Shown here piece by piece: positions 1 through 9,068 of a stretch of 60,581 nt of DNA. Where the stretch lies: positions 1 through 60,581 of the forward strand of contig JAVBNT010000039.1 of NCBI GenBank assembly GCA_031551355.1. The letters are read 5' to 3'. The translations under genes and the position numbers were made by a program. This DNA is from JAVBNT01 sp031551355 (GTDB lineage: Bacteria > Vulcanimicrobiota > CADAWZ01). How positions within the stretch are numbered: the stretch's first letter is position 1; every line of letters starts with the position of its first letter. The notes beneath the pieces were generated by a model. The model was not told the DNA's origin. It did not search any database and saw only the letters and a list, made by a program, of their open reading frames with translations.

Positions 1-109
<109 letters not shown>

Positions 110-274
110 ATTCTTTAAAACATTACATCTCATCGCTGAAAATGTAACGGATTTTACGAGTTTAACCCCGCACATTATTTATTACTATTCGTTCTCTCTA
201 TTTAGTTCTCAAGTTACACGCTGTCCCGGCTTTAAACATCTTTTAAAAGTTGTTTGCCGCTTGGGACAAGGGTT

Positions 275-303
275 AGTATAACATACCCTTGAAAGGCTGT
301 CAA
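275..303 (-). promoter_or_regulatory. Probable rRNA operon promoter
   Basis: On the minus strand a perfect -35 TTGACA (298-303) is followed by a 17-nt spacer and a -10 TATACT (275-280). It lies about 165 bases upstream of the 16S 5' end and points into it. Strong consensus and position fit a sigma70-type rRNA promoter with a leader region. Confidence 0.75.
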
Positions 304-383
304 TACATGTTTGATTATTTTTTTTATAAAGAACAATCAAAGCAAAAATACCGGTAATTAAAGGGTCGAAAGGGAAAATAAAC

Positions 384-411
384 ATGACAACAAATCTACT
401 CAATATATAAT
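384..411 (+). promoter_or_regulatory. Candidate promoter for the lipoprotein gene
   Basis: A -10 box TATAAT at 406-411 lies 16 nt downstream of ATGACA (384-389), a near match to TTGACA. The start codon at 443 follows about 30 bases later, with a GAGGAG-type ribosome binding site between. Assigned by pattern only. Confidence 0.45.
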
Positions 412-442
412 CATTTAAAATTTTTGAGGAGATATCATTTTT

Positions 443-940
443 ATGAAAAGAAACATTTCGCTTGCTTTATCACTAATATGTATTATCTTGTTTGTTCTGG
501 GATGCGGCGGCAAAGAAGAGTATCCTGAAGAAGCAATCAAAACTTATAAAAGCTACGTCGTCAATGACGAATGGGACAAAGTATGGGATATGATGCCCAG
601 GGCTAATCATGAAATCTGGGACAAAAAGATTCTCCAGCCCACAAAAGAAGGTCTTAAACAAGCTCCGCCCGACATGCAAAAAGAAATAGCCGCACAATTA
701 AAATCGGATCCGGAGGAAATACAGGGCATGGATGCAAAGACTTACTTTATTAGGATAATGGGGGGACCCGTCAGCTCAGGAAGTGCCGCCAATTTTGGAG
801 TTGACGTAGATAAAAAAATCATCAAGGGTAAATCAGCAACGGTAACTCTTAAAAACGAACCTACCGAGTACTTTCTTATAAAAGAAGACGGAATATGGAA
901 AATAGACATCTGTAAAACAATGAAAATGGGGGTCAACTAG
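443..940 (+). CDS. Small exported lipoprotein, unknown function
   Basis: 165 residues. The N-terminus has a lysine/arginine start, a hydrophobic stretch (about residues 5-19) and a lipobox ending VLGC, so the protein is very likely lipidated at Cys21 and membrane-anchored. The mature part begins with GGKEEYPEEAIKTYKSYV and alternates alpha then beta segments. This is reminiscent of small NTF2/DUF4878-type lipoproteins, but no diagnostic motif is visible, so the function is left open. A GAGGAGAT ribosome binding site precedes the ATG. It is a single-gene unit between a TATAAT promoter and a hairpin terminator. Confidence 0.85.
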   Translation: MKRNISLALSLICIILFVLGCGGKEEYPEEAIKTYKSYVVNDEWDKVWDMMPRANHEIWDKKILQPTKEGLKQAPPDMQKEIAAQLKSDPEEIQGMDAKTYFIRIMGGPVSSGSAANFGVDVDKKIIKGKSATVTLKNEPTEYFLIKEDGIWKIDICKTMKMGVN

Positions 941-963
941 GACGTCTGCCGCAATTTGTAAAA

Positions 964-997
964 GGACTGTCCCGTTTTTTTGAGACAGTCCCGTTTT
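964..997 (+). terminator. Rho-independent-type terminator
   Basis: GGACTGTC (964-971) pairs with GACAGTCC (984-991), followed by CGTTTT. It sits just after the lipoprotein stop codon. Confidence 0.65.
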
Positions 998-1168
998 ATT
1001 AATATTAAGAAAATCATTCCTTAAAAAGATATACGAGAGGACACATAGAAAAAGACAAAAGATTTACGGCAAATGGCCCTACACCTGATATCTTTTTCGC
1101 ATTACCTCTGTGAACTCCGTGCCCGATGTGAGAAACGGAATTTTATAATCAGGTCTTTTATATAATCC

Positions 1169-1737
1169 TTAAAGAACGATAAGCTTACCATCCTCAAAAG
1201 CTTTTTTGAGCAAGTCTTCAGGAACTCTATAATCCGGAGCACCTGTACCTGCACATACTATTGTATCTACAACATCCCAGCCAAACACCTTAAAAACACC
1301 ATCCGTAAAATCAATACTGCTCTTAAAAGCATTCTTATCCGGATTTCCCTGGGTATAAACCGTGACAATTTTTTTTCCCGGATATCTTGCCGGGAAACTA
1401 TCTCCGGGCTTCTCAGGCAAGTCTATACACGGATACATTCTGTCCATCCATATTTTAGCCTGACCGGTTACCTGATAAAAATAAATTGGAGACCCGAAAA
1501 TAACGGCATCGGCCGATTTTATATCCTCATACATCGGCTGAAGATAATCCTTAACACTGCATCCCTCATGCCTGCGGCAATAGTAGCAGCTCTGACACCC
1601 TCTTATTCCCGCGTCATTGAGATCATAATATTTAATATCGGCACCGACGGATTTCGCCCCCTCGACAACTGCTTCTACTAATTGCGATGTGCTGCCTTTT
1701 TACGCGGACTAGCCATAAAAACCAAAACCTTTTTCAT
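1169..1737 (-). pseudogene. Flavodoxin/NADPH-dependent FMN reductase family, frameshifted
   Basis: Translation from ATG 1737 gives MKKVLVFMASPRKK, the flavin-phosphate loop start of the iron-sulfur flavoprotein/FMN reductase family, then stops shortly after. Restoring one base in the T5 run at 1697-1701 (A5 on the coding strand) makes the frame continue as GSTSQLVEAVVEGAKSV, through a Cys-rich CQSCYYCRR segment, into the open frame that covers 1534-1169 (GSPIYFYQVTGQAKIWMDR). That last segment is typical of the family: a flavin-binding GSPIY motif and an Asp-Arg further on. A GGAGG ribosome binding site lies just upstream of 1737. The lesion is either real inactivation or an assembly indel. 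If intact, the product would be a ~190-residue flavin oxidoreductase. Confidence 0.8.
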
Positions 1738-1950
1738 AAACGCCTCCAATTTATTAGATTTAGATTTATAAATTGATACCATGCAGAGATACATTTAATA
1801 TTCAATCACCATATAAATATTAAATACCAAAGTCGCAAGACCTTTAAAAATACCGTATCACCGCGGCATGCCGGCGACAGAAAAACAGGGGGAATCTTTT
1901 AACGACGGAAAGAATAAGCAAAAGATAAACCTTATGGCCGGAGGATAATA

Positions 1951-2709
1951 ATGAAACTAAAAGAGCTTGCAGACTATCTGGACTCCTTTCTTGAGATAAA
2001 AAAAATACCCGATGCATCTTCAAACGGCCTGCAGATAGAGGGTTGTGATGATGTTAAAAAAATAATGCTCGCCGCTGATTTTTCATTAAAGGCAGCAGAG
2101 TTTGCCGCGGAAAACGGATGTCAGATGATTTTATGCCATCATGGACTTTTCTGGCCGGCAATAAACGCGATAACCGGCAGTATAAAAAAACGCATAAAAA
2201 CAATGCTTGATCACGAAATATCACTGTATGGAGTACACCTTCCGCTCGATCTTCACGGCGAGATCGGCAACAATGCCGTTATTGCCAGAAAAATAAATGC
2301 GGAAAAGATATCGGAGTTCGCCAGCTATAACGGACAAAACATTGGAGTTGCCGCCGAGCTGGTGACACCGGTCAGGGTTGATGAATTTAAGCTGAATTTT
2401 GACAAAATATTCAACACCGACAGTCTGCTTATAAAAGCCGATCACGGTAAGGAACATATAAAAACATTAGGTATCGTATCAGGAGGAGCGGCAAGGCAAA
2501 TAAACGACGCCATAAAAATGGAACTTGACCTGTTTATAACCGGCGAACCGTCACACAGTGAATACCATCAGGTCAAAGAGAATAAAACACATATGCTGTG
2601 CGGGGGACATTACAGGACAGAGGTTACAGGCATCCAGGAGCTCGGCAGGCACCTCGAAGAAAAATTCAAACTGGCAACCATTTTCTTCGATCTTCCTACA
2701 GGCCTATAA
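1951..2709 (+). CDS. Nif3-like dinuclear metal centre protein (DUF34/YbgI family)
   Basis: 252 residues, normal for the short (bacterial YbgI-type) version of the family. Visible signatures are the N-terminal ASSNGLQIEG, the metal-binding CHHGLFW (His63, His64), GVHLPLD (Asp100) and the C-terminal GGHYRTE that supplies further His/Glu ligands. The family forms toroidal hexamers with a two-metal site. The cellular role is still poorly defined; GTP cyclohydrolase-like or cofactor-related roles have been proposed for homologues. The ATG is preceded by GGAGGATAAT. The 3' end overlaps the convergent glycosyltransferase gene by six bases. Confidence 0.93.
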   Translation: MKLKELADYLDSFLEIKKIPDASSNGLQIEGCDDVKKIMLAADFSLKAAEFAAENGCQMILCHHGLFWPAINAITGSIKKRIKTMLDHEISLYGVHLPLDLHGEIGNNAVIARKINAEKISEFASYNGQNIGVAAELVTPVRVDEFKLNFDKIFNTDSLLIKADHGKEHIKTLGIVSGGAARQINDAIKMELDLFITGEPSHSEYHQVKENKTHMLCGGHYRTEVTGIQELGRHLEEKFKLATIFFDLPTGL

Positions 2710-3924
2710 ACCGCCGTCAAAAATTTCCGGTTTAAGTTCATAAAGCCGGACTTTTTTTTGCACGTCCTCAAGAACCTTGTCCGAATTGCTCAAATAATCA
2801 AAAAATTCTTTTGATGATAAAAAAACTCTGCCGCTGCCGGCCCCCATTTCACGCAAAGTATAGGCAATATTCCCGCTGCGCCAACCGGTTAGAACATAGC
2901 AGCCGGCGGCAAGAGATTCATAAAGAGTATATGAGTAACTTTCAGGCACGAGCGACCAAAGCAAAACCAAATCAATTTTGTTTTCGCGAAGCTTGCTGAC
3001 TGCCGCATTGACACCTTCCTTTATAAAAGAATAGGGCACATGCTTTACCAGCTTATTACTGTCCGCCTCTCCGCCGAAATGATAAAAGTCGTAAACAGAC
3101 TGCAAATCCTTATTGCCAATCAGATCTTTCCACAGCGAGCTTCCCTTAACTTCTATCATATAACCTAAAAAAGCAATTTTCAGACGTCCTCCACTCCCCC
3201 TTAGAAAAGATTCCTTGGGAACCAGATTTACCAGAGGAACGGCTTTTATTTTTCCTTCCTCTATCTGAAAATGCTTCGCAGTTAATTTTTTTAAAAAATC
3301 GGATGGAGTTATAATAACCTTAGACAAGCAGAGAATTTTATGGAAATAATTCTTCCACAATAGCCGCTTCTCAGCACCAACCCCGTCTTTAAAAGTGAAA
3401 TCAGAGTCAACGTTGAAAATATCGGCTTCTTTTTTTACCTTCCCTGAATACACTGAATAAGCGGACGGCGAGAAGAAAAAAAAGTCATGAAGATAACACA
3501 AACAGTCTGTATTTTTCTGAGTCAGAGAATCAATCAGCAAAGAAATGTCATGACGCCGCCAATTCATCAAATGATGAATATGAACCTCCCGTATCCGCTT
3601 TGCAGCATCGGGGAAAAAACTAAAAATCTTTGCAAAGGTTCCCGAAGAAACCAAAGTATTATTTATTCTAACAGCATAAAAATTGGGCTGTAACTGATAA
3701 AAGTCCGCAGGAAAAAGCGGAAATATGTTTACAGTATCTATGCCTTTGGACAAAAAATCATCAACCTGCGCCTGCAATGCCCTCTCTGTTCCCGCTACTG
3801 TTTTTTTATAGTCAGAATGCGATATCATCAGCATATACGGCCGGTCCGGCAGCAAAAAACGGCGATTAAAACAGGCAAAATATTCCGGGAGCTGTAGTAG
3901 TTTTCTTAAAATACGCTTGAGCAT
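2704..3924 (-). CDS. Glycosyltransferase, GT4-like (GT-B fold)
   Basis: 406 residues. The N-terminal half has an acceptor-domain look (MISHSDYKKTVAGTERALQAQ). After about residue 240 there is a typical GT4 donor-domain pattern: LKIAFLGYMIEVKGSS at the start of the second Rossmann fold, then PESYSYTLYESLAAGCYVL, which resembles the conserved E-x7-E nucleotide-sugar binding region. No signal peptide is seen, so it acts at the cytoplasmic face. It is convergent with the Nif3 gene and divergent from the GT2 gene at 4253, at the edge of a surface polysaccharide locus. Donor and acceptor cannot be told from sequence. Confidence 0.82.
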   Translation of the reverse strand: MLKRILRKLLQLPEYFACFNRRFLLPDRPYMLMISHSDYKKTVAGTERALQAQVDDFLSKGIDTVNIFPLFPADFYQLQPNFYAVRINNTLVSSGTFAKIFSFFPDAAKRIREVHIHHLMNWRRHDISLLIDSLTQKNTDCLCYLHDFFFFSPSAYSVYSGKVKKEADIFNVDSDFTFKDGVGAEKRLLWKNYFHKILCLSKVIITPSDFLKKLTAKHFQIEEGKIKAVPLVNLVPKESFLRGSGGRLKIAFLGYMIEVKGSSLWKDLIGNKDLQSVYDFYHFGGEADSNKLVKHVPYSFIKEGVNAAVSKLRENKIDLVLLWSLVPESYSYTLYESLAAGCYVLTGWRSGNIAYTLREMGAGSGRVFLSSKEFFDYLSNSDKVLEDVQKKVRLYELKPEIFDGGL

Positions 3925-4252
3925 CGTAAACTCTCAAAAAAAATAATTTAAAACAGTTATTCAACAAAACAAATCTTAATCCTGTACAAAAAAAATATCA
4001 CCGCATTTTGCCGAAACAGAACAAATTTTCGGATATAACTCATAAAAACAACCGAATTCGAAGGCCATGGAAGCCGTTTAGTTATCAAAAATTTAACATT
4101 AGTTAACATAGTTTCTCTTGATTTTTTTTCATAGGATGATATATCATGATGATGTTTAGAATTTTAAATGTATACGAGAGATAATCAAATAGAATATCTG
4201 AACTAGTCAAAATACAGCAAAATATATAAAAAATCTTTAAGGAACAAATTTT
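3925..4252. other. Divergent intergenic region with a 12-bp palindrome
   Basis: 328 bases of AT-rich DNA between two divergent glycosyltransferase genes, so promoters for both should lie here. The only clear structure is a perfect 12-bp palindrome ATGATATATCAT at 4136-4147, about 105 bases before the GT2 start. It could be an operator, but AT-rich palindromes of this length also arise by chance. Confidence 0.4.
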
Positions 4253-5611
4253 ATGGACAATATTAAAATATCTGCCGTCATATTGATGTCAGGAACAGAA
4301 AAATATTTGATTGACTGCATTGATTCTATATTGAACCAAACATTAAAAGAGTTTGAGATTATTGCCGTAAACGACGGTCTGGATGATAACTGTCTGGAAT
4401 TGCTCCAGAGATGCGGAGACAACGACAAAAGAATCAAAATAATCAACCGCACCGGGGAAGGCGGAAAGTTTACAAAAAAATTCGGACTTGATGCTACAAA
4501 CGGAGACTATCTGTTATTCATAAACAGTGAAGATATGCTGGAAAAAGATGCTTTTGAAAAGCTTTATGAAAATGCGGTAAAAAACGACTCCGACATAGTC
4601 GTTTCCGGCATAACCTTCCTTGACAACATCAAGAATGAGATAATTCAGGACGGCGGAGTTGACCAATCGGTTTGTTTTAATCCTGATACCGATTTTCTAA
4701 ATTTTACATTTACCCATAAAGATATAAGACCCCTGATGATCAACAGGTTTATTGCTTCCTGGAATAAGCTTTACAGAACATCATTCCTCAGAAAGTATAA
4801 TAATTTCTTATATAACAAACAGGATTTGTACGAGGACAGCCCCTTCCAGCTCCAGTTAATGCTAAGGGCACACAAGATGTCTTTTTCTCCTCACAAGTCA
4901 TACATTAACAGGATTATGGAAAAGTCCGCGGAAGCACCGGAAAATGCTGATAACAGCTCACATATTGAGATTGTAGCTCTTGTTGAAAGGGTGAAACAGT
5001 TCCTTAAACAGCAAAAACAGGTAGAAGATTACACAACGGAATTTCTTGAATATATATATAATGACTTTGCTTTTCTATGCGGTTCCCAGTCTGATTCACT
5101 GGAAGCTTCTTTTTATAATAAAATGAAGCAGGAATTCGGCCAAATTCTGAATGTATCGCAAAGTATGGAAGAACAGGAGCCGTTTAAACTGAACCTGTAT
5201 CAGTACATATTGTCGTCCAAAAACAGTCTGGATACATATTTGGCTGAGCGTCTGGAAAGCCTGATGACGGAACTAAACGATTCGCAGGTCATAGTGTCCA
5301 AACATGAACACTCCATAAAGAAACAGGAAGTTGCGTTAAAAGCTCAAAAAGCCATTCTAGCCGACAAAAAGCAGGAAATAGAAGAGCAGAATGAGCTAAT
5401 AGCCGAACAGGGAAAAATTATTTACAGAAGAACGGCAGCTATAAAGAAAATTAAAAATTCGTTAAGCTATAAAATAGCCAAATCCATAACAAAAACAGTT
5501 ATGATACCGAATAAAATGATTAAAAAATTCAAAAAACAGTGCGAAAATATAAGAAAATCATTCACAAAACAAAGAACACTAATTGAATCACCTAAAAATG
5601 CAATGCCTTAG
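4253..5611 (+). CDS. GT2 family glycosyltransferase with C-terminal coiled coil
   Basis: 452 residues. Residues 1-230 form a GT-A domain: ISAVILMSGTEKYLIDCID at the start, then IAVNDGLDD, FTKKFGLDATNGDYLLFIN and SWNKLYRTSFL. The usual acidic DxD/DDD metal site reads NSEDML, which is atypical. From about residue 340 to 410 the chain is Lys/Glu/Gln-rich with a heptad-like coiled coil, followed by a basic tail. Coiled-coil tails on bacterial GT2 enzymes often mediate oligomerisation or polymer-length control, but that is inference here. A terminator follows directly. Confidence 0.86.
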   Translation: MDNIKISAVILMSGTEKYLIDCIDSILNQTLKEFEIIAVNDGLDDNCLELLQRCGDNDKRIKIINRTGEGGKFTKKFGLDATNGDYLLFINSEDMLEKDAFEKLYENAVKNDSDIVVSGITFLDNIKNEIIQDGGVDQSVCFNPDTDFLNFTFTHKDIRPLMINRFIASWNKLYRTSFLRKYNNFLYNKQDLYEDSPFQLQLMLRAHKMSFSPHKSYINRIMEKSAEAPENADNSSHIEIVALVERVKQFLKQQKQVEDYTTEFLEYIYNDFAFLCGSQSDSLEASFYNKMKQEFGQILNVSQSMEEQEPFKLNLYQYILSSKNSLDTYLAERLESLMTELNDSQVIVSKHEHSIKKQEVALKAQKAILADKKQEIEEQNELIAEQGKIIYRRTAAIKKIKNSLSYKIAKSITKTVMIPNKMIKKFKKQCENIRKSFTKQRTLIESPKNAMP

Positions 5612-5638
5612 GTCTAAATTGAAAATGCTCAAAACTAC

Positions 5639-5669
5639 AGAACCGCCGGTTTTACGGCGGTTCTTTTTT
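5639..5669 (+). terminator. Strong hairpin terminator
   Basis: AGAACCGCCG (5639-5648) pairs perfectly with CGGCGGTTCT (5655-5664) around a 6-base loop, followed by a T-run. It ends the transcript of the GT2 gene at 4253. Confidence 0.85.
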
Positions 5670-5835
5670 ATACAAACAAGATAATGTACTTTAACAACAA
5701 AATATTGATTTGCATCAAAAAGGGTTTAACAAAAACAACATAGAAAATATTCGGTCTGCAAAATAAAGATAAAAATAATTATTCCAAACTAATACATTAT
5801 TAAGCCAGAATTACTTGGAATTTTAGCCTAACTTA

Positions 5836-5866
5836 ATTACAGTCCGCCTAACTGACGGACTGTAAT
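5836..5866 (+). promoter_or_regulatory. Leader hairpin upstream of the GT2-DUF2304 operon
   Basis: ATTACAGTCCG (5836-5846) pairs perfectly with CGGACTGTAAT (5856-5866) around a 9-base loop. No T-run follows and the next start codon is only 20 bases downstream. It is more likely a 5'-leader structure or operator than a terminator. Function unknown. Confidence 0.45.
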
Positions 5867-5885
5867 ACAAATATGGGGTCTTAAT

Positions 5886-6608
5886 ATGAACAGTAAAAAA
5901 CTGAAAAAATTGCTCATAATACCGGCCTTCAATGAATCTCAAACACTTCCTTCATTAATTGAAGAAATAAAAGCAAAAGCTCCTGATTATGATTACGTGA
6001 TCGTTAATGATGGCTCCACGGATGATACGAAAAACGTATGTAGAACAAATGGACTAAATGTTATTCACCTGCCGATAAATCTAGGCATTGGGGGCGCAAT
6101 GCAAACAGGTTATCTGTACGCATATCAAAACCAATACGACATAGCCATACAGATCGATGGCGACGGTCAACATGATCCTGACTTTCTTGAGTCACTTATA
6201 GAACCAATAACTAAAAAGCAATCCGACATGGTTATTGGGTCAAGGTTTATAAGAAAAGAAGGATTCCAATCGTCATTCCTCAGGAGGATAGGGATTAACA
6301 TATTAAGCCTGATCATATTTATGCTTACCGGAAAAAAATACCTCGACGTGACAAGCGGGCTCAGAGCCTGTAATAGAAAAGTCATAGAGCTTTTTTCCAA
6401 GCTTTATCCGGAAGATTACCCTGAAACGGAAAGTCTGATGATGCTTCTGGTTCTCGGGTATAAAGTCGAGGAGCGTTCAGTAATAATGAGGGAAAGATTC
6501 GCAGGCATAAGCTCCATCTATTTTATAAACTCCATCTATTTCATGATCAAAGTTACCTTTGCAATCTTTACCACAAGGTTAAGATCTAAGAAATCAATAA
6601 ATCTTTAA
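5886..6608 (+). CDS. GT2 glycosyltransferase, polyprenyl-phosphate sugar synthase type
   Basis: 240 residues. The DPM1/polyprenyl-phosphate mannosyl- or glucosyltransferase pattern is clear: LIIPAFNESQTLPSLIEEI, VIVNDGSTDDT, LGIGGAMQTGYLYA, the metal-binding IQIDGDGQHDP and VIGSRFI. Such enzymes move a sugar from a nucleotide donor to undecaprenyl phosphate at the inner membrane. The DUF2304 gene immediately downstream (13-base gap) is a frequent partner of this subgroup, which supports a lipid-linked sugar role. Confidence 0.88.
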   Translation: MNSKKLKKLLIIPAFNESQTLPSLIEEIKAKAPDYDYVIVNDGSTDDTKNVCRTNGLNVIHLPINLGIGGAMQTGYLYAYQNQYDIAIQIDGDGQHDPDFLESLIEPITKKQSDMVIGSRFIRKEGFQSSFLRRIGINILSLIIFMLTGKKYLDVTSGLRACNRKVIELFSKLYPEDYPETESLMMLLVLGYKVEERSVIMRERFAGISSIYFINSIYFMIKVTFAIFTTRLRSKKSINL

Positions 6609-6621
6609 GGCCGATTGTAAT

Positions 6622-7026
6622 ATGATAAAAGAAGTACAAACTCTGACAATAATTGTCAGCCTATTGTTTAACCTAATAATAATAGCAGTATTAAGAAAAT
6701 GGACAGTCAACATAAGATACAGTCTTCCTTGGGCGGGAGCAGGTTTTTTTATGCTTTTATTTTCCGTTTTTCCGGGCATAGCAAAAAGCATCACCAAAAT
6801 ATTCGGGATATCGCAGCCGATAAATACGCTGTTCTTTTTTGCGATTATATTCATTTTATTAATGCTGGTAATGCTTACCGTAACAGTTTCCAATCTAAAA
6901 AACGAAGTGAGGAAACTTGCTCAGGTGCTGGCAATACAGCAGAGAACATTACAACTGCTGTCCTCAAATCAAAATGAAAGAACAGACATGGAGTCTGAGA
7001 GCACAGAACAGTCTGGCAAACAATAG
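6622..7026 (+). CDS. DUF2304 family membrane protein
   Basis: 134 residues with three predicted membrane segments (about 8-27, 33-50 and 66-90), then NLKNEVRKLAQVLAIQQRTL, a short amphipathic/coiled segment found in DUF2304 proteins. The hydrophilic tail is Ser/Glu/Gln-rich. Genes of this family commonly sit next to polyprenyl-phosphate GT2 enzymes, as here, and are thought to assist them at the membrane. Their exact role is not established. Gaps to the neighbouring genes are 13 and 2 bases, so the operon is tight. Confidence 0.83.
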   Translation: MIKEVQTLTIIVSLLFNLIIIAVLRKWTVNIRYSLPWAGAGFFMLLFSVFPGIAKSITKIFGISQPINTLFFFAIIFILLMLVMLTVTVSNLKNEVRKLAQVLAIQQRTLQLLSSNQNERTDMESESTEQSGKQ

Positions 7027-7028
7027 CT

Positions 7029-8012
7029 ATGTCACTTGCTTCAATAATAATACCGGTATATAATTCGGAAAAACATATCGGCAAATGTCTGGACAGTATC
7101 ATCGCCCAGACACACCGGGAAATAGAAATAATAGTAATAAATGACGGTTCCGATGATGGATCACAAAAAATAATAGATCTTTATAAGGACAAATATGCGG
7201 GCAAAATAAAAACCATTCTGCAAAAAAATTCGGGTACGGCAATAAGCAGAAATACAGGACTGGAAAATGCAGACGGCGACTATATTTTTTTTATTGACAA
7301 CGATGATTATATTGATAACGACTATATTGAAACATTCATTGCAAAGGCCGAAGAAAGCAACGCCGATATGGTCCTCGGCGGATACAAAAGAGTTGAGGAA
7401 AACGGAAAACCAATACATACATTCATTCTGGAGGACACGCCCTGGGCTCCATTCAGGCTTCAGGCCCCCTGGGCAAGAATATACCGGCGGAGTTTCCTGA
7501 AAAACAATAACCTGCTTTTTCTTGACACGAAGGTCGGTGAAGACAGCTCGATAAACATTCCGGCGACATTAAAGGCAAAAAAAATAGCAATAATAAAGTA
7601 TACCGGGTATTACTGGGTTAATATTGCAAAATCGGTATCGAATACAGAGCAGAAAAAAATAAAAAACGCCGATCATGTAATAAACATGCTCAGATCAATA
7701 TATGAAAAAACAAATTTCAATGAAATAACGGCGGAAACATATGAACTGCTTGAATATTTTTACATAAAATACTCAATCTGGTTTTTGCTGTTCAGTGGAC
7801 GCGGGGCCGGAGTCAAACTGTTGGATGACGCTTATCACGGCATTTTTTCAAACCTTGAGCAATTATTTCCTGATTATATTAAAAACAAACAAATATCCCT
7901 CCTCCGTCCGAAGGGAGAAAGGTTTATTGTAAAAATTACCGTCAGCATTATTATTACATTAAAAAAAATCGGTCTGGACCGGCTTTTTTTCAGACTATAC
8001 AGTCTCATATAA
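7029..8012 (+). CDS. GT2 family glycosyltransferase
   Basis: 327 residues. Classic GT2 signatures: SIIIPVYNSEKHIGKCLDSI, IVINDGSDDGSQ, ISRNTGLENADGDYIFFIDN with the metal site DNDD, and a later PWARIYRRSFL. Part of the operon starting at 5886, two bases after the DUF2304 gene. It likely adds one residue to a surface glycan; donor unknown. Confidence 0.9.
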   Translation: MSLASIIIPVYNSEKHIGKCLDSIIAQTHREIEIIVINDGSDDGSQKIIDLYKDKYAGKIKTILQKNSGTAISRNTGLENADGDYIFFIDNDDYIDNDYIETFIAKAEESNADMVLGGYKRVEENGKPIHTFILEDTPWAPFRLQAPWARIYRRSFLKNNNLLFLDTKVGEDSSINIPATLKAKKIAIIKYTGYYWVNIAKSVSNTEQKKIKNADHVINMLRSIYEKTNFNEITAETYELLEYFYIKYSIWFLLFSGRGAGVKLLDDAYHGIFSNLEQLFPDYIKNKQISLLRPKGERFIVKITVSIIITLKKIGLDRLFFRLYSLI

Positions 8013-8016
8013 AAAC

Positions 8017-8814
8017 ATGGTAAAAAAAACAGAACACACTTTTATGGTTTGTGCCTATAAGGAATCACCATTCCTGGAAGAGTCAATCATATCTCTTTTA
8101 GAGCAAAGCGTAAAAACCAATATAGAAATAGCCACATCCACTCCTAATGATTATATTTCAGGGATTGCAGACAAATATAAACTGGGGATTCATATAAATG
8201 ATACTTCATCAGGAATCGCCGGAGACTGGAACTTTGCATACTCAAAAGCACAAACAGAGCTGGTAACCCTGTGCCATCAGGATGATGTTTTTAAAAAGGA
8301 TTACCTTGAAAATATAATGTCGGCACTGTCCTCAAATGAAGATGTTTTAATCGTCTTTACCGACTACGCCGAAATAAAGAAAGACAAACATATAACTCAA
8401 AACCTGCTTCTTATCATAAAAAAAATTATGCTACTGCCGCTAAGATGGAAGTGCAATCAAACAAATATTGCTATCAGAAGAGCAATACTGTCATTCGGTT
8501 GCCCAATATGCTGTCCGTCAGTTACCTATTCAAGAAAAAACCTCAAAAACTTCAGCTTTAGCAATAAATTCAAATGTAATCTCGACTGGGATGCCTGGGA
8601 AAGAATCTCCCGGGAAAAGGGGCGCTTTGTGTATATAAATAAGACGTTGACATTGCACAGAATACATGAAGAGTCAGAAACAAGTGTTTCCATTGCCGAC
8701 AAAACACGCCATGAAGAAGATTCAAAAATGTATGAGAAATTCTGGCCGGTGCCGATTGCATCTCTTCTCCACAAATTATATTCACTAAGCGAAAAAAGCA
8801 ATAAAGAAAAGTAA
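8017..8814 (+). CDS. GT2 family glycosyltransferase
   Basis: 265 residues. It starts HTFMVCAYKESPFLEESI in place of the more usual PxYN motif, and continues with IAGDWNFAYSKAQTELVTL and the metal-site region CHQDDVF, then LDWDAWERISREKGRFVYI and LTLHRIHEESET near the end. This layout matches the subgroup of GT2 proteins in which the acceptor region ends in a TLHR-type motif. The start lies four bases after the previous stop. It is the last gene of the operon before a ~250-base gap that shows no coding or repeat structure. Confidence 0.85.
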   Translation: MVKKTEHTFMVCAYKESPFLEESIISLLEQSVKTNIEIATSTPNDYISGIADKYKLGIHINDTSSGIAGDWNFAYSKAQTELVTLCHQDDVFKKDYLENIMSALSSNEDVLIVFTDYAEIKKDKHITQNLLLIIKKIMLLPLRWKCNQTNIAIRRAILSFGCPICCPSVTYSRKNLKNFSFSNKFKCNLDWDAWERISREKGRFVYINKTLTLHRIHEESETSVSIADKTRHEEDSKMYEKFWPVPIASLLHKLYSLSEKSNKEK

Positions 8815-9068
8815 ACAGTTATCAGTTTTCTGAAAACGTCATGAAAGCTCCTTGTTAAAAGACGCCCTGTTGACGGGCATATAGGCAATAAGGCTCTGCA
8901 ATATGATAATTCCGACTCCGATTCACAGAAATAAACTTCGGTAAAAGTACAGCCTCTTTATTCTGATTCAGGAAAGCGGAAGGTACCGCCAAAACTCCAC
9001 AAGGGTTCAATCTTTTTTAGGCGAATTTCTAAATTGGTTATTTTATAGTAAAAATACAGAGGAGACTT

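Noticed and set aside
209..403. Minus-strand open frame of 64 codons upstream of 16S
   Set aside because: It overlaps the rRNA promoter and leader, has no family resemblance and no ribosome binding site.
4136..4147. 12-bp palindrome as a defined operator
   Set aside because: Noted within the intergenic entry, but AT-rich palindromes this short are not enough to name a regulator.
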